A stretch of 64,000 nt of DNA from assembly GCA_947487205.1 (NCBI GenBank), contig CANKVU010000019.1, positions 1 through 64,000 on the forward strand, read 5' to 3'. A model generated the notes under the pieces. It saw nothing but the letters and a program-made list of their open reading frames with translations. It was not told where the DNA came from and did not search any database. Origin of the DNA: an uncultured Paracoccaceae bacterium (GTDB taxonomy: Bacteria; Pseudomonadota; Alphaproteobacteria; Rhodobacterales; Rhodobacteraceae). Each line of letters opens with the position of its first letter. The first letter of the stretch is position 1. The position numbers were made by a program, and so were the translations under genes. Positions 11,225 through 20,536 of this stretch are shown in pieces.

Positions 11225-11886
11225 TCCGGGCCGGGACGAGGGAAGGGCAACCGCCCTCCAATCTGACACGACCGAACACGGCCGGGAGGGTCCCGGCCGG
11301 TGGCCGTCACGACGATCCGGGCAGACCCGGGCGCCGAGCGATCCCTGGCAGGCAGGAAAGCGCGGGGGCCGCCCGGGTCCATGGCGCCTTGCCCGGGCAT
11401 TCAGCCGATCGGCCCGCCGCGACGGTGTCGCCCGCGCCGTCGTGGTGCCGGCGGGCCCCGCCTTCGACTTGGTGACAGGTGCCGATCCGGTTGCGGAGGG
11501 CGCACCGACGACGGGCAGGGGGATCGTCGCCCGCCCGGACCCCACCAAGCGAATGCCGGGAATCGAGGCGAGAGGCATTCCGGAGGATGACGTGGGAGTT
11601 GGCCATTTCACGGGGATGGCCATGCGCGTCCGACGGACGCGCCTCTTGCCGGAACCACCGCTCCGGTCCTGCGGGTCGCCGTCGTCCGCGAGGACCTCGT
11701 GAAGCATGGGCCGCGCGCCGGGCAGGGACGCCGGCAGCGCCTCCCGTGCGATCCGCGCGGTGCAATTGGCTGGACGCGGCGAGGTGATCACATGCGCCCG
11801 ATGAGGTCCGGAGCGGATCACTCGCGCAGGCGTTGACTGGATCGCTCTGCATGACACTCTCTGCCTAGCTGGAGGGAGGATTCATC
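11225..11886. other. gene-free stretch upstream of the serine hydrolase
   Basis: Reading frames here have no recognisable domain. A TTGACT at 11833-11838 could be the -35 of the downstream hydrolase, although the -10 is weak. Nothing else is visible. Confidence 0.5.
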
Positions 11887-13221
11887 ATGCTTCGACATAT
11901 CGCGGCCGTCTTGGGCGCGGGGCTGGCGTTCGGCGTCGCCGGCCCGCTTTTCGCGCAACCCTTGCCCATGGCCGAGCCGGAGAGCGTGGGCATGTCGTCC
12001 GAGCGGCTCGACCGCATCGGCCAGACGTTCCAGGCCGAGATCGATGCGGGCGAATTGCCGGGCGTCGTCGTCATGGTCGCGCGGGAGGGGCAGCTCGTCT
12101 ATTCCGCCGCGCTCGGGGACCTCGACCCCGCCGAAGGGACCGGGATGACGGAAGACGCCATCTTCCGCATCTACTCGATGACCAAGCCGCTCGTGTCGGT
12201 CGGGGCGATGATCCTTCTCGAGGACGGCGCGCTGCAACTGACCGACCCGGTCTCGAAGCACCTGCCGGAGTTCGTGGACATGGAGGTCTCTGCCTCTTCG
12301 ACCGATCTCTACGGAAACCGGACCTACGGGACCGGTCCGGTCGAGCAGGAGATGACGGTGCAGGATCTGCTGCGCCACACCGCGGGGCTGGCCTATGGCG
12401 AACTGACCGGCAACCCGGAGGTGCGGGAGGGCTATGCCGAAGCCGGCGCCTTCAAGCCGGACGGGCTCGCCTTCGACGCCCGCGGCGTGACGCCCGAGGC
12501 GCAGGTGGCGGGACTGGCCGAGGTGCCGCTCGTCCACCAGCCGGGCACGGTCTGGGAATACAGCCTCGCCTCCGACGTGCTCGGCCGGGTGGTGGAGGCG
12601 GCGAGCGGCATGCCGCTCGCGGAGTTCCTCGACCAGCGCCTCTTCACGCCGCTCGGCATGGAGACGGCGGGGTTCTCGGTGCCGCAGAACATGGCCTCCC
12701 GGATCGCCCAGCCGTTCGAGATCGACCCGGCCTCGAACGAGCCCCTGCCGCTCATCGACGTGACCCAGCCGCCGGAGAATGCGTCCGGCGGGGCGGGCGG
12801 CGTCGCCTCGGCCGGCGATTACCTGCGGTTCAGCCAGATGATGCTCGACGGCGGCGCGCTCGACGAGGCGCGCATCCTGTCGCCCACCTCCGTCCGCCTC
12901 ATGGCCTCGGATCACCTGGGCGACCGCATCGACCAGCCGGTGGAGCCGGGCGAATTGCTGATGGGCGTGCCGGGCTACACGTTCGGTCTGGGCTTCATGG
13001 TCCGCGAGGAAGCCGGGATCGCCGGGGTTCCGGGATCGGAGGGCGAGTTCATGTGGGGCGGCTACGGGGGCACCTTCTTCTGGATCGACCCGGCCGAGGA
13101 CCTCGTCGCGGTGATGATGTCCCAGCGCGCGGGGCCGAGCCGCGCCTATTACCGTCGGCTGACGAAGCAGCTGGTCTATCAGGCGATCACGGACTCGGCG
13201 CAGGATCCCGTGCTGGAGTGA
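11887..13221 (+). CDS. exported serine hydrolase, beta-lactamase class C/PBP4* fold
   Basis: A 444-residue protein with a signal peptide to about residue 23 (GLAFGVAGPLFAQ). The serine beta-lactamase/DD-peptidase fold follows. The catalytic S-x-x-K is SMTK in AIFRIYSMTKPLVSVGAM near residue 100, the Y-x-N-like motif is YSLASDVLGRVVE near 225, and a C-terminal MWGGYGGTFFWID stands where the KTG-type box lies in the family. Such proteins include esterases, D-aminopeptidases and transpeptidase-like enzymes; true beta-lactam hydrolysis is not indicated. A GGAGGGAGG precedes the ATG. It is a single gene followed by a strong hairpin. Confidence 0.88.
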   Translation: MLRHIAAVLGAGLAFGVAGPLFAQPLPMAEPESVGMSSERLDRIGQTFQAEIDAGELPGVVVMVAREGQLVYSAALGDLDPAEGTGMTEDAIFRIYSMTKPLVSVGAMILLEDGALQLTDPVSKHLPEFVDMEVSASSTDLYGNRTYGTGPVEQEMTVQDLLRHTAGLAYGELTGNPEVREGYAEAGAFKPDGLAFDARGVTPEAQVAGLAEVPLVHQPGTVWEYSLASDVLGRVVEAASGMPLAEFLDQRLFTPLGMETAGFSVPQNMASRIAQPFEIDPASNEPLPLIDVTQPPENASGGAGGVASAGDYLRFSQMMLDGGALDEARILSPTSVRLMASDHLGDRIDQPVEPGELLMGVPGYTFGLGFMVREEAGIAGVPGSEGEFMWGGYGGTFFWIDPAEDLVAVMMSQRAGPSRAYYRRLTKQLVYQAITDSAQDPVLE

Positions 13222-13232
13222 CCCCGCTTCCG

Positions 13233-13257
13233 ACCGGCCCGGGTCGCCCGGGCCGGT
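13233..13257 (+). terminator. perfect GC hairpin after the serine hydrolase
   Basis: An 11-bp perfect stem ACCGGCCCGGG/CCCGGGCCGGT with a TCG loop begins 12 bases after the hydrolase stop, followed by TTCC. It is a convincing rho-independent-like terminator without a long U-tract. Confidence 0.65.
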
Positions 13258-13396
13258 TCCGCCCCGCGATACGTGGCGGGGCCCGGCGAATACGCGCGGC
13301 GCGGTGCGGCGGGCCGCCCGGCGGAACCTGTCGGACAGCCCGGCGCCGCCGATCCGGCCGCGATGCCGGCCGGGCGTGGCACGGCAGCGGAGGCGC

Positions 13397-14437
13397 CTAC
13401 AGGGCGCCCAGGAAATGCTCCTCGATCTCCGCCATGCTCTGGCCGGTCGCAAGGGCGAGCATGAGGACGATGCGCGCCTTCTGGGGATTGTAGACGCCGC
13501 TGCCGATGCCGGGATCCGTTCCGGCGGTCACGATGCCATTGCCCGTCCGGGTGCTGCGCACCACCGGGATGCCCTCCGCGATGGCCTCCTCCACGGCCGC
13601 GTTCATCCGATCCGGGATGTTGCCGTTCCCGACCGCCGCGATGACGATGCCTTCGGCGCCCGCGTCGATGGCTGCGGTCAGGGCCTGCGCGTCGGCGTCC
13701 TGGTATCCGTAGACGATATCGACCCGGGGCAGTTCCTCGACCCCCGAAATGTCGAAGCTCGGCTTGTTCACCGGCTCGACCGGGGGATAGTAGAAATACG
13801 GCTCGTTGCTGAGGAACCTGCCGAGATACCCTTCCTCGATCGCCTTGAAGGTGTTCAAGGCCAGGGAATCCGTCTTCGTCGTGAAATAGGCCGACCCGAT
13901 GCGATCGTTCAGCACGATCATCGCTCCCCGTCCCCGGCCGCTCTCGGACCCCGCGAGCGTCACGGCCTGAAGCAGGTTGATCGGGCCGTCGGCGCTGATC
14001 GCCGTGGCGGGACGCATGGCGCCGACCATGACGATCGGCTTGTCGCTGTCCACGGTCAGGTCGAGGAAGAAGCCGGTCTCCTCCATGGTGTCCGTGCCGT
14101 GGGTGACGACGGCGCCATCGATATCCCCGGCGAAGGCTTCGGTGATCGCCCCATGCAGGTCCATCAGGATCTGCTGGTCGATGTTGAAGCTGCCGGTATT
14201 CGCCACCTGCTCGCCGCTGATCCGGGCGACGTCGCGCAGTTCGGGAACGGCCTCGAGCAGCTGATCCACGCCGATATTGCCGGAGGTGTAGTCGGTCGTG
14301 TCGGTGCTGGACGAGGAGCTGCCGGCGATCGTTCCGCCCGTGGCGAAGATCGAGACGTTTGGCAGATCGTCCTGCGCGAGCGCCGGCCCCGTCAGGCAGG
14401 TCGCCGCGAGCAGGGCCGTCAGGGTGTATCTCTTCAT
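13397..14437 (-). CDS. ansB: periplasmic type II L-asparaginase
   Basis: A 346-residue asparaginase that deaminates L-asparagine (and some glutamine) to aspartate and ammonia. The signal peptide ends near residue 21 (CLTGPALAQ). Both catalytic threonine motifs are present: IFATGGTIAGSSSS near residue 35 and VVTHGTDTMEETGFFLDL near residue 110. The lysine motif follows in VGAMRPATAISADGPINLLQ near residue 140. Length equals E. coli AnsB. An AGGAAGG precedes the ATG. It converges with the serine hydrolase and is monocistronic. Confidence 0.95.
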   Translation of the reverse strand: MKRYTLTALLAATCLTGPALAQDDLPNVSIFATGGTIAGSSSSSTDTTDYTSGNIGVDQLLEAVPELRDVARISGEQVANTGSFNIDQQILMDLHGAITEAFAGDIDGAVVTHGTDTMEETGFFLDLTVDSDKPIVMVGAMRPATAISADGPINLLQAVTLAGSESGRGRGAMIVLNDRIGSAYFTTKTDSLALNTFKAIEEGYLGRFLSNEPYFYYPPVEPVNKPSFDISGVEELPRVDIVYGYQDADAQALTAAIDAGAEGIVIAAVGNGNIPDRMNAAVEEAIAEGIPVVRSTRTGNGIVTAGTDPGIGSGVYNPQKARIVLMLALATGQSMAEIEEHFLGAL

Positions 14438-14712
14438 GCCGAACCTTCCTATCCGTGATGAGGACAGTGATGGATCACTATGGTTGTCTTGGGAAGCCTA
14501 GGACTCGTGCCGTGCGCTTCGGCCTTCGGGGCGTCGACGGCGCCGCCCGACATCCCGGGGCGGCGCGGCGGTGACTTTCCTTTCGCTTCATTCTCCGTCC
14601 GCGGGTCGGGCCGGACCCCGATCGCCGCAAGTCGACAACGCCGCGGGTCGGTGTCTGCGAAACGGGCGGGACCTTCGGTGCCCTCACGCGTTGGCAGGCG
14701 GGAGGACGATCC

Positions 14713-16344
14713 ATGGCAAAGCAATTCGTGAACGCTCCTGAGGCCCTCGTGGACGAAGCGATCGAGGGCTTTCTGAGGGGATCCGGGGGCGCCGGCCTCG
14801 CGCGGCTCGACGCGCCGGAGGGGATCCGGGTCGTCCTGCGCGACCCTCTTCCCGAGGGCGAGGTGGCCGTCCTCTCCGGCGGCGGGTCGGGCCACGAACC
14901 GGCTCATGCGGGCTTCGTGGGCGACGGCCTGCTCACCGCCGCGATCTGCGGCGACATCTTCGCGTCCCCGCCGGTGGAGGCCGTTCTGGCCGGCATCCGG
15001 GCCGTGACCGGGCCCGAGGGATGCCTCCTGATCGTCAAGAACTACACCGGCGACCGGCTGAACTTTGGGCTTGCGGCCGAGCGGGCGCGATCCGAGGGGC
15101 GGAAGGTCGAGATGGTGATCGTCGCCGACGACATCGCGCTGCCCGACAACGACCAGCCCCGCGGGCTCGCCGGAACGCTGCTCGTGCACAAGGTCGCCGG
15201 ATGGGCGGCCCGCGAGGGCAAGCCCCTGGACGAGGTCGCCGATCTGGCCCGGCGTACGGCGGACGGGGTCCGCAGCATCGGGCTCGCGCTCACCGCCTGC
15301 ACCGTCCCGGGTGCGTCGGACGAGACGCGGATCGCGGCTGACGAGGTGGAACTCGGCCTCGGCATCCATGGCGAGCCGGGGGCCGAGACGGTGGGGATGG
15401 AGCGGCTCGACGGCCTGGTGCGGCACCTGGCGGAGCGCCTGTCCGCGACGGTCGGGGACGGTGATCTCGCCCTTCTCGTCAACACCCTCGGGGGCGTTTC
15501 GCCCCTGGAGGAGCTGGCCCTGGCCCGCGCCGCGCTCACGGGCCCTCTGGCCGGACGGGTGACCCTGGTTGTCGGACCGGCCCCCGCGATGACCTCCCTC
15601 GACATGCGCGGGGTCTCCCTGACGGTCCTGCCGCTGCGGTCCGACCTCCGCACCGCTCTCATGGCCCCGGTCGGGCCCCGTGCCTGGCCTGCCGCGCGGG
15701 AGATGGCCGCGCCCCGCCTCGTGGAGATGCCGGAGGCGCCCGAGACGGCGGCGGACACCCCTTCCGACCATCCCGAACGACGCGCCCTCATCGAAGCTGC
15801 CTGCACCGCGATCGAGGAGATGGCCCCCGATCTCGACGCGCTCGACGCCAAGGTCGGGGACGGGGATACCGGCGTGACCTTCGCCGCCGGCGCGCGTGAC
15901 ATCGCCGGCCGCCTCGACACACTGCCGCTGGACGATCTTCCGGCGCTGTTCTCGGCCATCGGCCGGGCACTGTCAGCCCGGGCTGGCGGGTCCTCCGGCG
16001 TCCTTCTGTCGATCCTGTTCTCCGCCGCCGGGCACGCCGCCGCCGACGGGGCATCCACCGCCGACGCGCTGAGGCACGGGGTCTCGCGCATGAAGGATCT
16101 CGGCGGGGCGAAGCGCGGGGACCGCACGATGATCGACGCCCTGGAACCGGCGCTCGATGCCCTGGCGGACGGCGACCTGGCCAAGGCGAGCGCGGCCGCC
16201 CGGCAGGGGGCGGACGGCACCGCCGAAATGGCGAAGGCCGGCGCGGGCCGCAGTGCCTATGTGCCGGAAAGCGACCTCAAGGGGACCAGGGATCCTGGCG
16301 CGGAAGCGGTGGCGCGCCTCTTCGAGGCCCTGGCCGAACGGTAG
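14713..16344 (+). CDS. dhaK: ATP-dependent dihydroxyacetone kinase (DhaK-DhaL fusion)
   Basis: A 543-residue kinase that phosphorylates dihydroxyacetone (or glyceraldehyde/related triose) with ATP. The DhaK domain (residues 1-320) has the GGGSGHEPAHAGFVG substrate loop near residue 57 and ELGLGIHGEPGAE near residue 217, containing the histidine that forms the hemiaminal with the substrate. A short linker leads to the DhaL ATP-binding domain (about 350-543) with LDAKVGDGDTGVTF supplying the Mg-binding aspartates. The fusion is the Citrobacter-type ATP-dependent enzyme rather than the PTS-dependent DhaKLM. It is monocistronic, about 275 bases from the divergent asparaginase gene. Confidence 0.94.
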   Translation: MAKQFVNAPEALVDEAIEGFLRGSGGAGLARLDAPEGIRVVLRDPLPEGEVAVLSGGGSGHEPAHAGFVGDGLLTAAICGDIFASPPVEAVLAGIRAVTGPEGCLLIVKNYTGDRLNFGLAAERARSEGRKVEMVIVADDIALPDNDQPRGLAGTLLVHKVAGWAAREGKPLDEVADLARRTADGVRSIGLALTACTVPGASDETRIAADEVELGLGIHGEPGAETVGMERLDGLVRHLAERLSATVGDGDLALLVNTLGGVSPLEELALARAALTGPLAGRVTLVVGPAPAMTSLDMRGVSLTVLPLRSDLRTALMAPVGPRAWPAAREMAAPRLVEMPEAPETAADTPSDHPERRALIEAACTAIEEMAPDLDALDAKVGDGDTGVTFAAGARDIAGRLDTLPLDDLPALFSAIGRALSARAGGSSGVLLSILFSAAGHAAADGASTADALRHGVSRMKDLGGAKRGDRTMIDALEPALDALADGDLAKASAAARQGADGTAEMAKAGAGRSAYVPESDLKGTRDPGAEAVARLFEALAER

Positions 16345-16647
16345 GCGCCGCTCGCCCTGTCGGGGCGAAGCGGGGGCGGTCGATCGGATCGCAGTCGGGC
16401 GTGGCGAGGACGCGCGCGCGCAGGGCGATGTCGAAGGCATTGCGCGCGGGTCCGGATGGCGCTCGCCGCGTGGCACCGATGCCGCACCGCCCGGGATGTG
16501 GACGGCGCCCGCGTGCCGCCCGGATACGGCGAGCGTCGGGGTCAGGTGCCGGGATGGAGCGGCATCGCCCGGAAATCCTGCCCGGGCCCCCGGGGAACGG
16601 CGGTACTGGGGGGGCGGACGCCTCGTCCGCCCCGACGGAGCCGACCG
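16345..16647. other. intergenic region between dhaK and the convergent SurA-N-like gene
   Basis: No gene or clear hairpin seen. Confidence 0.5.
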
Positions 16648-17403
16648 TCACTGGCTGTCAGGCGACGCACCCTCGGCGTCCTGGCCGTCGGCCGACCCGG
16701 ACCCGTCGTCCTGGGACTGGTCGCTTGCGTTGGCGCCGGACTGGGCCTCGGGGTTTCCGGCGCCATAGACGACGACCTCCACGTCCTGGACGAGCTCGTC
16801 GCGGAGCGCCTGCACGGCCTGCTGCTGCAGCTGGCGTTCGATCTGCGGGCGCAGCGCCTCCAGGGGCGGCAGGCTCTGATCCGCGCCGGCCTGGCTCTGG
16901 AGTTGCTCATAGGTCTGCTGGACCTGCTCGTCGCTCACCCGGCTCGCCAGCTGATCCTCCAGGAAGACGGCGACCATGGCGTCCTCCTGCGCGACCTGGG
17001 CGTTGCGATCGACGATCTCGGTCACGCGCGGATCCTCGGCGAGGTTCTGCGCCTGCGCCTCCTGAAGCAGGAGCTCGCGCAGGATGACCTGGTCGAGGGC
17101 CATGGACATCAGCATCTGCGGCGGCTGCTGGCGCATGCGCGGCGGCATGGCGGAGATGAACTCGATCAGGTCCGCGCCGCGGATCTCGCTGTCGCCGACC
17201 AGCGCCAGGACGGTCTCGGGGGCGAGGGATCGGGACTGCTCACCGGATTGACCGGAGGTTCCCGATTGGTCCGCCTGCGTGGACTGGCTCGTCTGGCCGG
17301 ATTGTCCGCTCGCGTCATTCTCCTGCGCGAGGGCAGGGACGGCCGCGACGGCCAGCGACAGGCAGGCGCCGATGGCGGTGCTCGTGAGGTGAAGTCGGGT
17401 CAT
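16648..17403 (-). CDS. exported SurA-N-domain chaperone-like protein without a PPIase domain
   Basis: A 251-residue protein with a signal peptide to about residue 24 (LSLAVAAVPALAQ), a Gln/Ser-rich spacer (25-55), then a SurA/PrsA-type N-terminal helical domain (about 60-165). This domain has the family phrases LALVGDSEIRGADLIEFISA, ALDQVILRELLLQEAQAQNL and SDEQVQQTYEQLQSQ. In parvulin-type foldases the PPIase domain starts right after this point; here it is replaced by a Gln/Leu-rich helix and an acidic, Ser/Asp-rich low-complexity tail. It is therefore likely a periplasmic chaperone rather than an isomerase. The start is the ATG at 17403, since the longer frame lacks a signal peptide. It follows the PRC-barrel gene with a 70-base gap on the same strand. 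Confidence 0.75.
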   Translation of the reverse strand: MTRLHLTSTAIGACLSLAVAAVPALAQENDASGQSGQTSQSTQADQSGTSGQSGEQSRSLAPETVLALVGDSEIRGADLIEFISAMPPRMRQQPPQMLMSMALDQVILRELLLQEAQAQNLAEDPRVTEIVDRNAQVAQEDAMVAVFLEDQLASRVSDEQVQQTYEQLQSQAGADQSLPPLEALRPQIERQLQQQAVQALRDELVQDVEVVVYGAGNPEAQSGANASDQSQDDGSGSADGQDAEGASPDSQ

Positions 17404-17473
17404 TGCAAGGCTCCTTCGTGGCCCGGTGCATGGACGGAACCGTGCACCGGGCCTGGTACTCTGGGGGTGGGAA

Positions 17474-18163
17474 TCAGATGCTTTCGTCGGTCCAGCCGGC
17501 GTCGTAGGGGGCATAGCCCAGCACCTCGTCCTGCGTGTAGGGCAGCGTGTAGATGCCCGCGACCGGATCGTAGTAGGTGCTGTCGTCGTAATAGGGGTAG
17601 GCATAGACGCCGCCCGCGTAATCGCCCTCGCCGAAGCCGGCATCGGGGCTGACGAGCACGGAGGACAGGGTGCCGTCCCGGGCGAAGATCAGGTCGGAGA
17701 CGTAGCCGTAGCCCAGGGCGCTCTCGAGGTTGACGTAGCTGTCGAGCAGGGCCGAGGCGCGGAAGGCCTCGCCCTCGACATTCGCGGTCTCGTCGTCGCC
17801 GAAGAGCGAGAAGTTGTTCATGTTGCTCTCGTCGATCGAGACCGAGATGCCCGCGGTCTCGGAGGTCAGGTCGACATTGTCCCACGGCACCGAGACCACC
17901 CGGTCGCCGATATCGAGCCAGTTGTCGGTCTCGATGACCACGCGCTCCACCATCTTGTCGGAATTGACGATGACGTTCTGCACGGTGCCGATCAGGTCGC
18001 CGTCCTCGCCGTAGACATCGGCGGCGCGCATCTGGTCGGCCGACCAGACGCCCTCGATCCGGGTCGGATCGTAGTCGGTCAGGGGCGTGATCTCCTGCGC
18101 CAGCGCGGGAAGCGCCGCCGTCGCCGCGAAGAATGCGGCCAGGGAAAGCTTGCTCGGGGTCAT
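17474..18163 (-). CDS. exported protein with two PRC-barrel domains
   Basis: A 229-residue protein with a signal peptide ending near residue 22 (AATAALPALAQ). Two PRC-barrel-like repeats follow: the first at about 38-105 (VYGEDGDLIGTVQNVIVN, VVSVPWDNVDL), the second at about 130-175 (LGYGYVSDLIFARDGTLSSV). The C-terminal 50 residues are rich in Tyr, Asp and Pro. PRC-barrel proteins bind partners at membranes or ribosomes; exported alphaproteobacterial versions are common but poorly defined. GGAAAGGA precedes the ATG. It is divergent from the two-component system, with a regulator-type direct repeat between them. Confidence 0.82.
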   Translation of the reverse strand: MTPSKLSLAAFFAATAALPALAQEITPLTDYDPTRIEGVWSADQMRAADVYGEDGDLIGTVQNVIVNSDKMVERVVIETDNWLDIGDRVVSVPWDNVDLTSETAGISVSIDESNMNNFSLFGDDETANVEGEAFRASALLDSYVNLESALGYGYVSDLIFARDGTLSSVLVSPDAGFGEGDYAGGVYAYPYYDDSTYYDPVAGIYTLPYTQDEVLGYAPYDAGWTDESI

Positions 18164-18229
18164 TCTGGATCCTTTCCGTCAAATGGAATGGCGGCTTCGC
18201 CGCCTCCGTCCCCGGTCTCGCAGCCCGGG

Positions 18230-18246
18230 CTTAGTCGGACCTTAGT
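18230..18246. promoter_or_regulatory. CTTAGT-N5-CTTAGT direct repeat, candidate box of the adjacent OmpR-type regulator
   Basis: Two identical CTTAGT(CGG) half-sites are spaced 11 bases start to start, the geometry bound by OmpR/PmrA/QseB-type regulators (PmrA box CTTAAT-N5-CTTAAT). It lies between the PRC-barrel gene (67 bases from its ATG) and the response regulator (105 bases from its ATG), so it could control both. Protein-site pairing is inferred. Confidence 0.6.
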
Positions 18247-18350
18247 CGGCCGGGGCCGGGCGGCTTTTTGTTCGGAGCGGGTTTCGGGCGACACGGTGAA
18301 CCGGGGCCGCCGGCCCCGCGTTCCGGCAGGAGGAAGGGAGAATCATCCGA

Positions 18351-19007
18351 ATGCGCGTACTCCTTGTGGAAGACGATCCGGTCTTGGGCGACGGGCTCCG
18401 GGCGGGTCTGGAGATCGAGGGGGTGCAGGTCGACTGGCTGACCGGGGTCGACGATGCGATCCCGGCACTCGACGCCGGAACGTTCGATGTCGCGATCCTC
18501 GACCTCGGCCTGCCCGACGGATCGGGTCGGGATGTCCTCGACGCATGGCGCCGCGACGGACATCGCGTGCCCGTCCTGATCCTGACGGCGCACGACACCA
18601 AGGCGAACTGCCTGGGCACGCTGAATGGCGGCGCGGACGATTACGTGGTCAAGCCGGTGGATCTCGACGAACTGGTGGCCCGCCTGACGGCGTTGAAGCG
18701 CCGGGCGGCGGGACAGGTGGACAACCGGCTGGTGGCGGGGTCCCTGACGCTCGACCTGACGGCCCGCACGGGGCTGTTCGGCGACCGTCCGCTCGACCTG
18801 TCGAACCACGAGTTCACCGTCCTCGAAGCCCTGGCCGACCGGGGGGAGCAACCGGTCTCGCGCGCGACGCTGGAGGACCGCCTCTATGGATGGGACGATG
18901 GCCCCGAGAGCAACGCGCTCGAGGTTCTGATCCACAAGATCCGGGGCAAGATCGGTCGCGACCGGATCAAGACCGTGCGCGGCGTCGGCTGGCGTCTGGT
19001 GCCGTGA
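18351..19007 (+). CDS. OmpR/QseB-type response regulator
   Basis: A 218-residue two-domain regulator. The receiver (1-115) has the acidic pocket VEDDP, the phospho-acceptor Asp in AILDLGLPDGSG near residue 50, the switch Thr in LILTAHD near 82, and the conserved Lys in YVVKPVDLDEL near 101. The winged-helix DNA-binding domain (about 125-218) ends in IRGKIGRDRIKTVRGVGWRL, typical of the OmpR/PhoB class. A good AGGAAGGGAG precedes the ATG. Its stop overlaps the GTG of the kinase gene (GTGA), coupling the pair. It most resembles the QseB/PmrA subgroup. Confidence 0.93.
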   Translation: MRVLLVEDDPVLGDGLRAGLEIEGVQVDWLTGVDDAIPALDAGTFDVAILDLGLPDGSGRDVLDAWRRDGHRVPVLILTAHDTKANCLGTLNGGADDYVVKPVDLDELVARLTALKRRAAGQVDNRLVAGSLTLDLTARTGLFGDRPLDLSNHEFTVLEALADRGEQPVSRATLEDRLYGWDDGPESNALEVLIHKIRGKIGRDRIKTVRGVGWRLVP

Positions 19008-20350
19008 TCCGCCGGCTGAGCCTCCATGCCCGGCTCCTGGTCCTGCTCGCGATCCTCCTTGCGCTGTTGTGGGGCGGGCTGGAAGTGGCGGCGCGGAACG
19101 CCGCCGAGGACCAGGCGAACGGCGAATTGCTGGAGGAGCTTCGCGCCACGACGGATCTCCTGGCGGCCGTGTCGGTGCCCGCGAACGTCGACCAGCCGAC
19201 GCGGCGCGCCCTTCTGCGCGCGGTGCAGGAGCGCCGGCGGACATTCTTCGGAAAGCCGTCCTACGAACTGGTCGAGCCCGATGGCTCTGCGCTGCGCTCG
19301 CATCCCTTTCCCCGGTTCCCCTCGGCGCTTCCGCCCGGCTTCGTCACGGCCCGGACGGAGACCGGAACCTGGCGCGTCCTGACGATCGTCGACGTGGACG
19401 CGGGGACGACCCGCCGGGCGGCGCTGTCGGAACGGGCGCGCCAGGACCGGGTGCGCGTGTTGCAGGACGATCTGTCCGGGCACTGGACGATCGTGCTGCC
19501 GATCTTCGCCATCGCGGTCCTGGCCTCGGTCTGGATCGGCCTGCGGCCGTTGCGACGGATCGAACAGCGCATGGGCGCGATCTCTCCCTTCGACCCGAAA
19601 CCGCTGGGGCTGAACCCCGATCGCATGCCGCGGGAGATCGGGACCCTGGCCCGGGCCTTCGACGGGCTGGTGGCGCGTCTGGCGCGGGTCATGTCGGACC
19701 AGCGCATCTTCGCCTCCGCGGCGAGCCACGAATTGCGCACGCCCCTGGCCGGGGCGCTGAGCCAGCTCGATGTCCTGAAGCGGGCCCCGGACCGGACGGC
19801 GGCCATGGAGCAGATGGGACGGGCGCTCCTGCACATGGAACGATTGGTCACCCAGCTCCTGTTTCTCGCGCGGAGCGATACGATTGCCGCCTCGGACCGG
19901 CCGGAGATCGTCGATCTGGCGAGCCTCGCACGGGCGACGGGGGAGGATCTGGGGCTGGGGGCGCGACTGGAGGTCGCCGGCGCCGGCGCGATCGCGGGCT
20001 ATCCCGACCTGCTGCGATCCATGCTCCGCAACCTGCTGCACAATGCCGCCCGTGCCTCAGGCGACAAGCCGATCACCGTCGAGATCGGCGAGCTGGAGGC
20101 CGGCCTCCGCGTGGCGGTCCTGGATCGCGGCCCGGGGATCGCGGAGGCGGACCGGTCGGCGATCCTCCAGCCGTTCCGGCGCGGACAGGGCGGACAGGGC
20201 GGAGGGGGCGCCGGGGCCGGCCTCGGCCTGACCGTGGCGCAGCGGATCGCGGAACTGCATGGCGGTCGGATCGAGATCACCGGGCGGCCCGGCGGGGGCG
20301 CGTCGGTGGCCGCGATCCTGGTCGGGCCTCCGGGCGCCATCCGGGCCTGA
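19004..20350 (+). CDS. sensor histidine kinase, QseC/PmrB-like
   Basis: A 448-residue membrane sensor beginning at a GTG that overlaps the regulator stop. Two transmembrane helices (about 10-30 and 160-183) flank a periplasmic sensor of about 130 residues, followed by a HAMP-like linker. The cytoplasmic core has the H-box SAASHELRTPLAGAL near residue 242, the N-box MLRNLLHNAARAS near 345, the G1 box LDRGPGIAEAD near 370, and the G2 box GAGAGLGLTVAQRIAE near 405. A glycine-rich insert sits just before G2. Signals for the QseC/PmrB class include metals, pH or cationic compounds; here the signal is unknown. The neighbouring envelope genes suggest envelope control. Confidence 0.93.
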   Translation: MIRRLSLHARLLVLLAILLALLWGGLEVAARNAAEDQANGELLEELRATTDLLAAVSVPANVDQPTRRALLRAVQERRRTFFGKPSYELVEPDGSALRSHPFPRFPSALPPGFVTARTETGTWRVLTIVDVDAGTTRRAALSERARQDRVRVLQDDLSGHWTIVLPIFAIAVLASVWIGLRPLRRIEQRMGAISPFDPKPLGLNPDRMPREIGTLARAFDGLVARLARVMSDQRIFASAASHELRTPLAGALSQLDVLKRAPDRTAAMEQMGRALLHMERLVTQLLFLARSDTIAASDRPEIVDLASLARATGEDLGLGARLEVAGAGAIAGYPDLLRSMLRNLLHNAARASGDKPITVEIGELEAGLRVAVLDRGPGIAEADRSAILQPFRRGQGGQGGGGAGAGLGLTVAQRIAELHGGRIEITGRPGGGASVAAILVGPPGAIRA

Positions 20351-20536
20351 GGGGGGCGCCGGGGATCTGACCGTCCGCCGCCGCGCTGAGCTGTCCGGAT
20401 CACCGGATATCGCGCCTTCCGATGGCGCCGCTACCGTCGGCGTGGACCCGTATCGACGCGCGGGCTTCCAATCCCGACCACCCGGTGCCGGCCCTCGCGC
20501 CTCGCGGCGGCGATGGCCGGGCACCCTGGCGCGGCC

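Noticed and set aside
11887-13221. Antibiotic-resistance beta-lactamase
   Set aside because: The SMTK motif shows the fold, but the other motifs and length fit the broad serine-hydrolase/esterase group rather than a class C beta-lactamase.
16648-17403. Annotation of the SurA-like protein as a peptidyl-prolyl isomerase
   Set aside because: The parvulin domain that would follow the N-terminal helical domain is not visible in the sequence.
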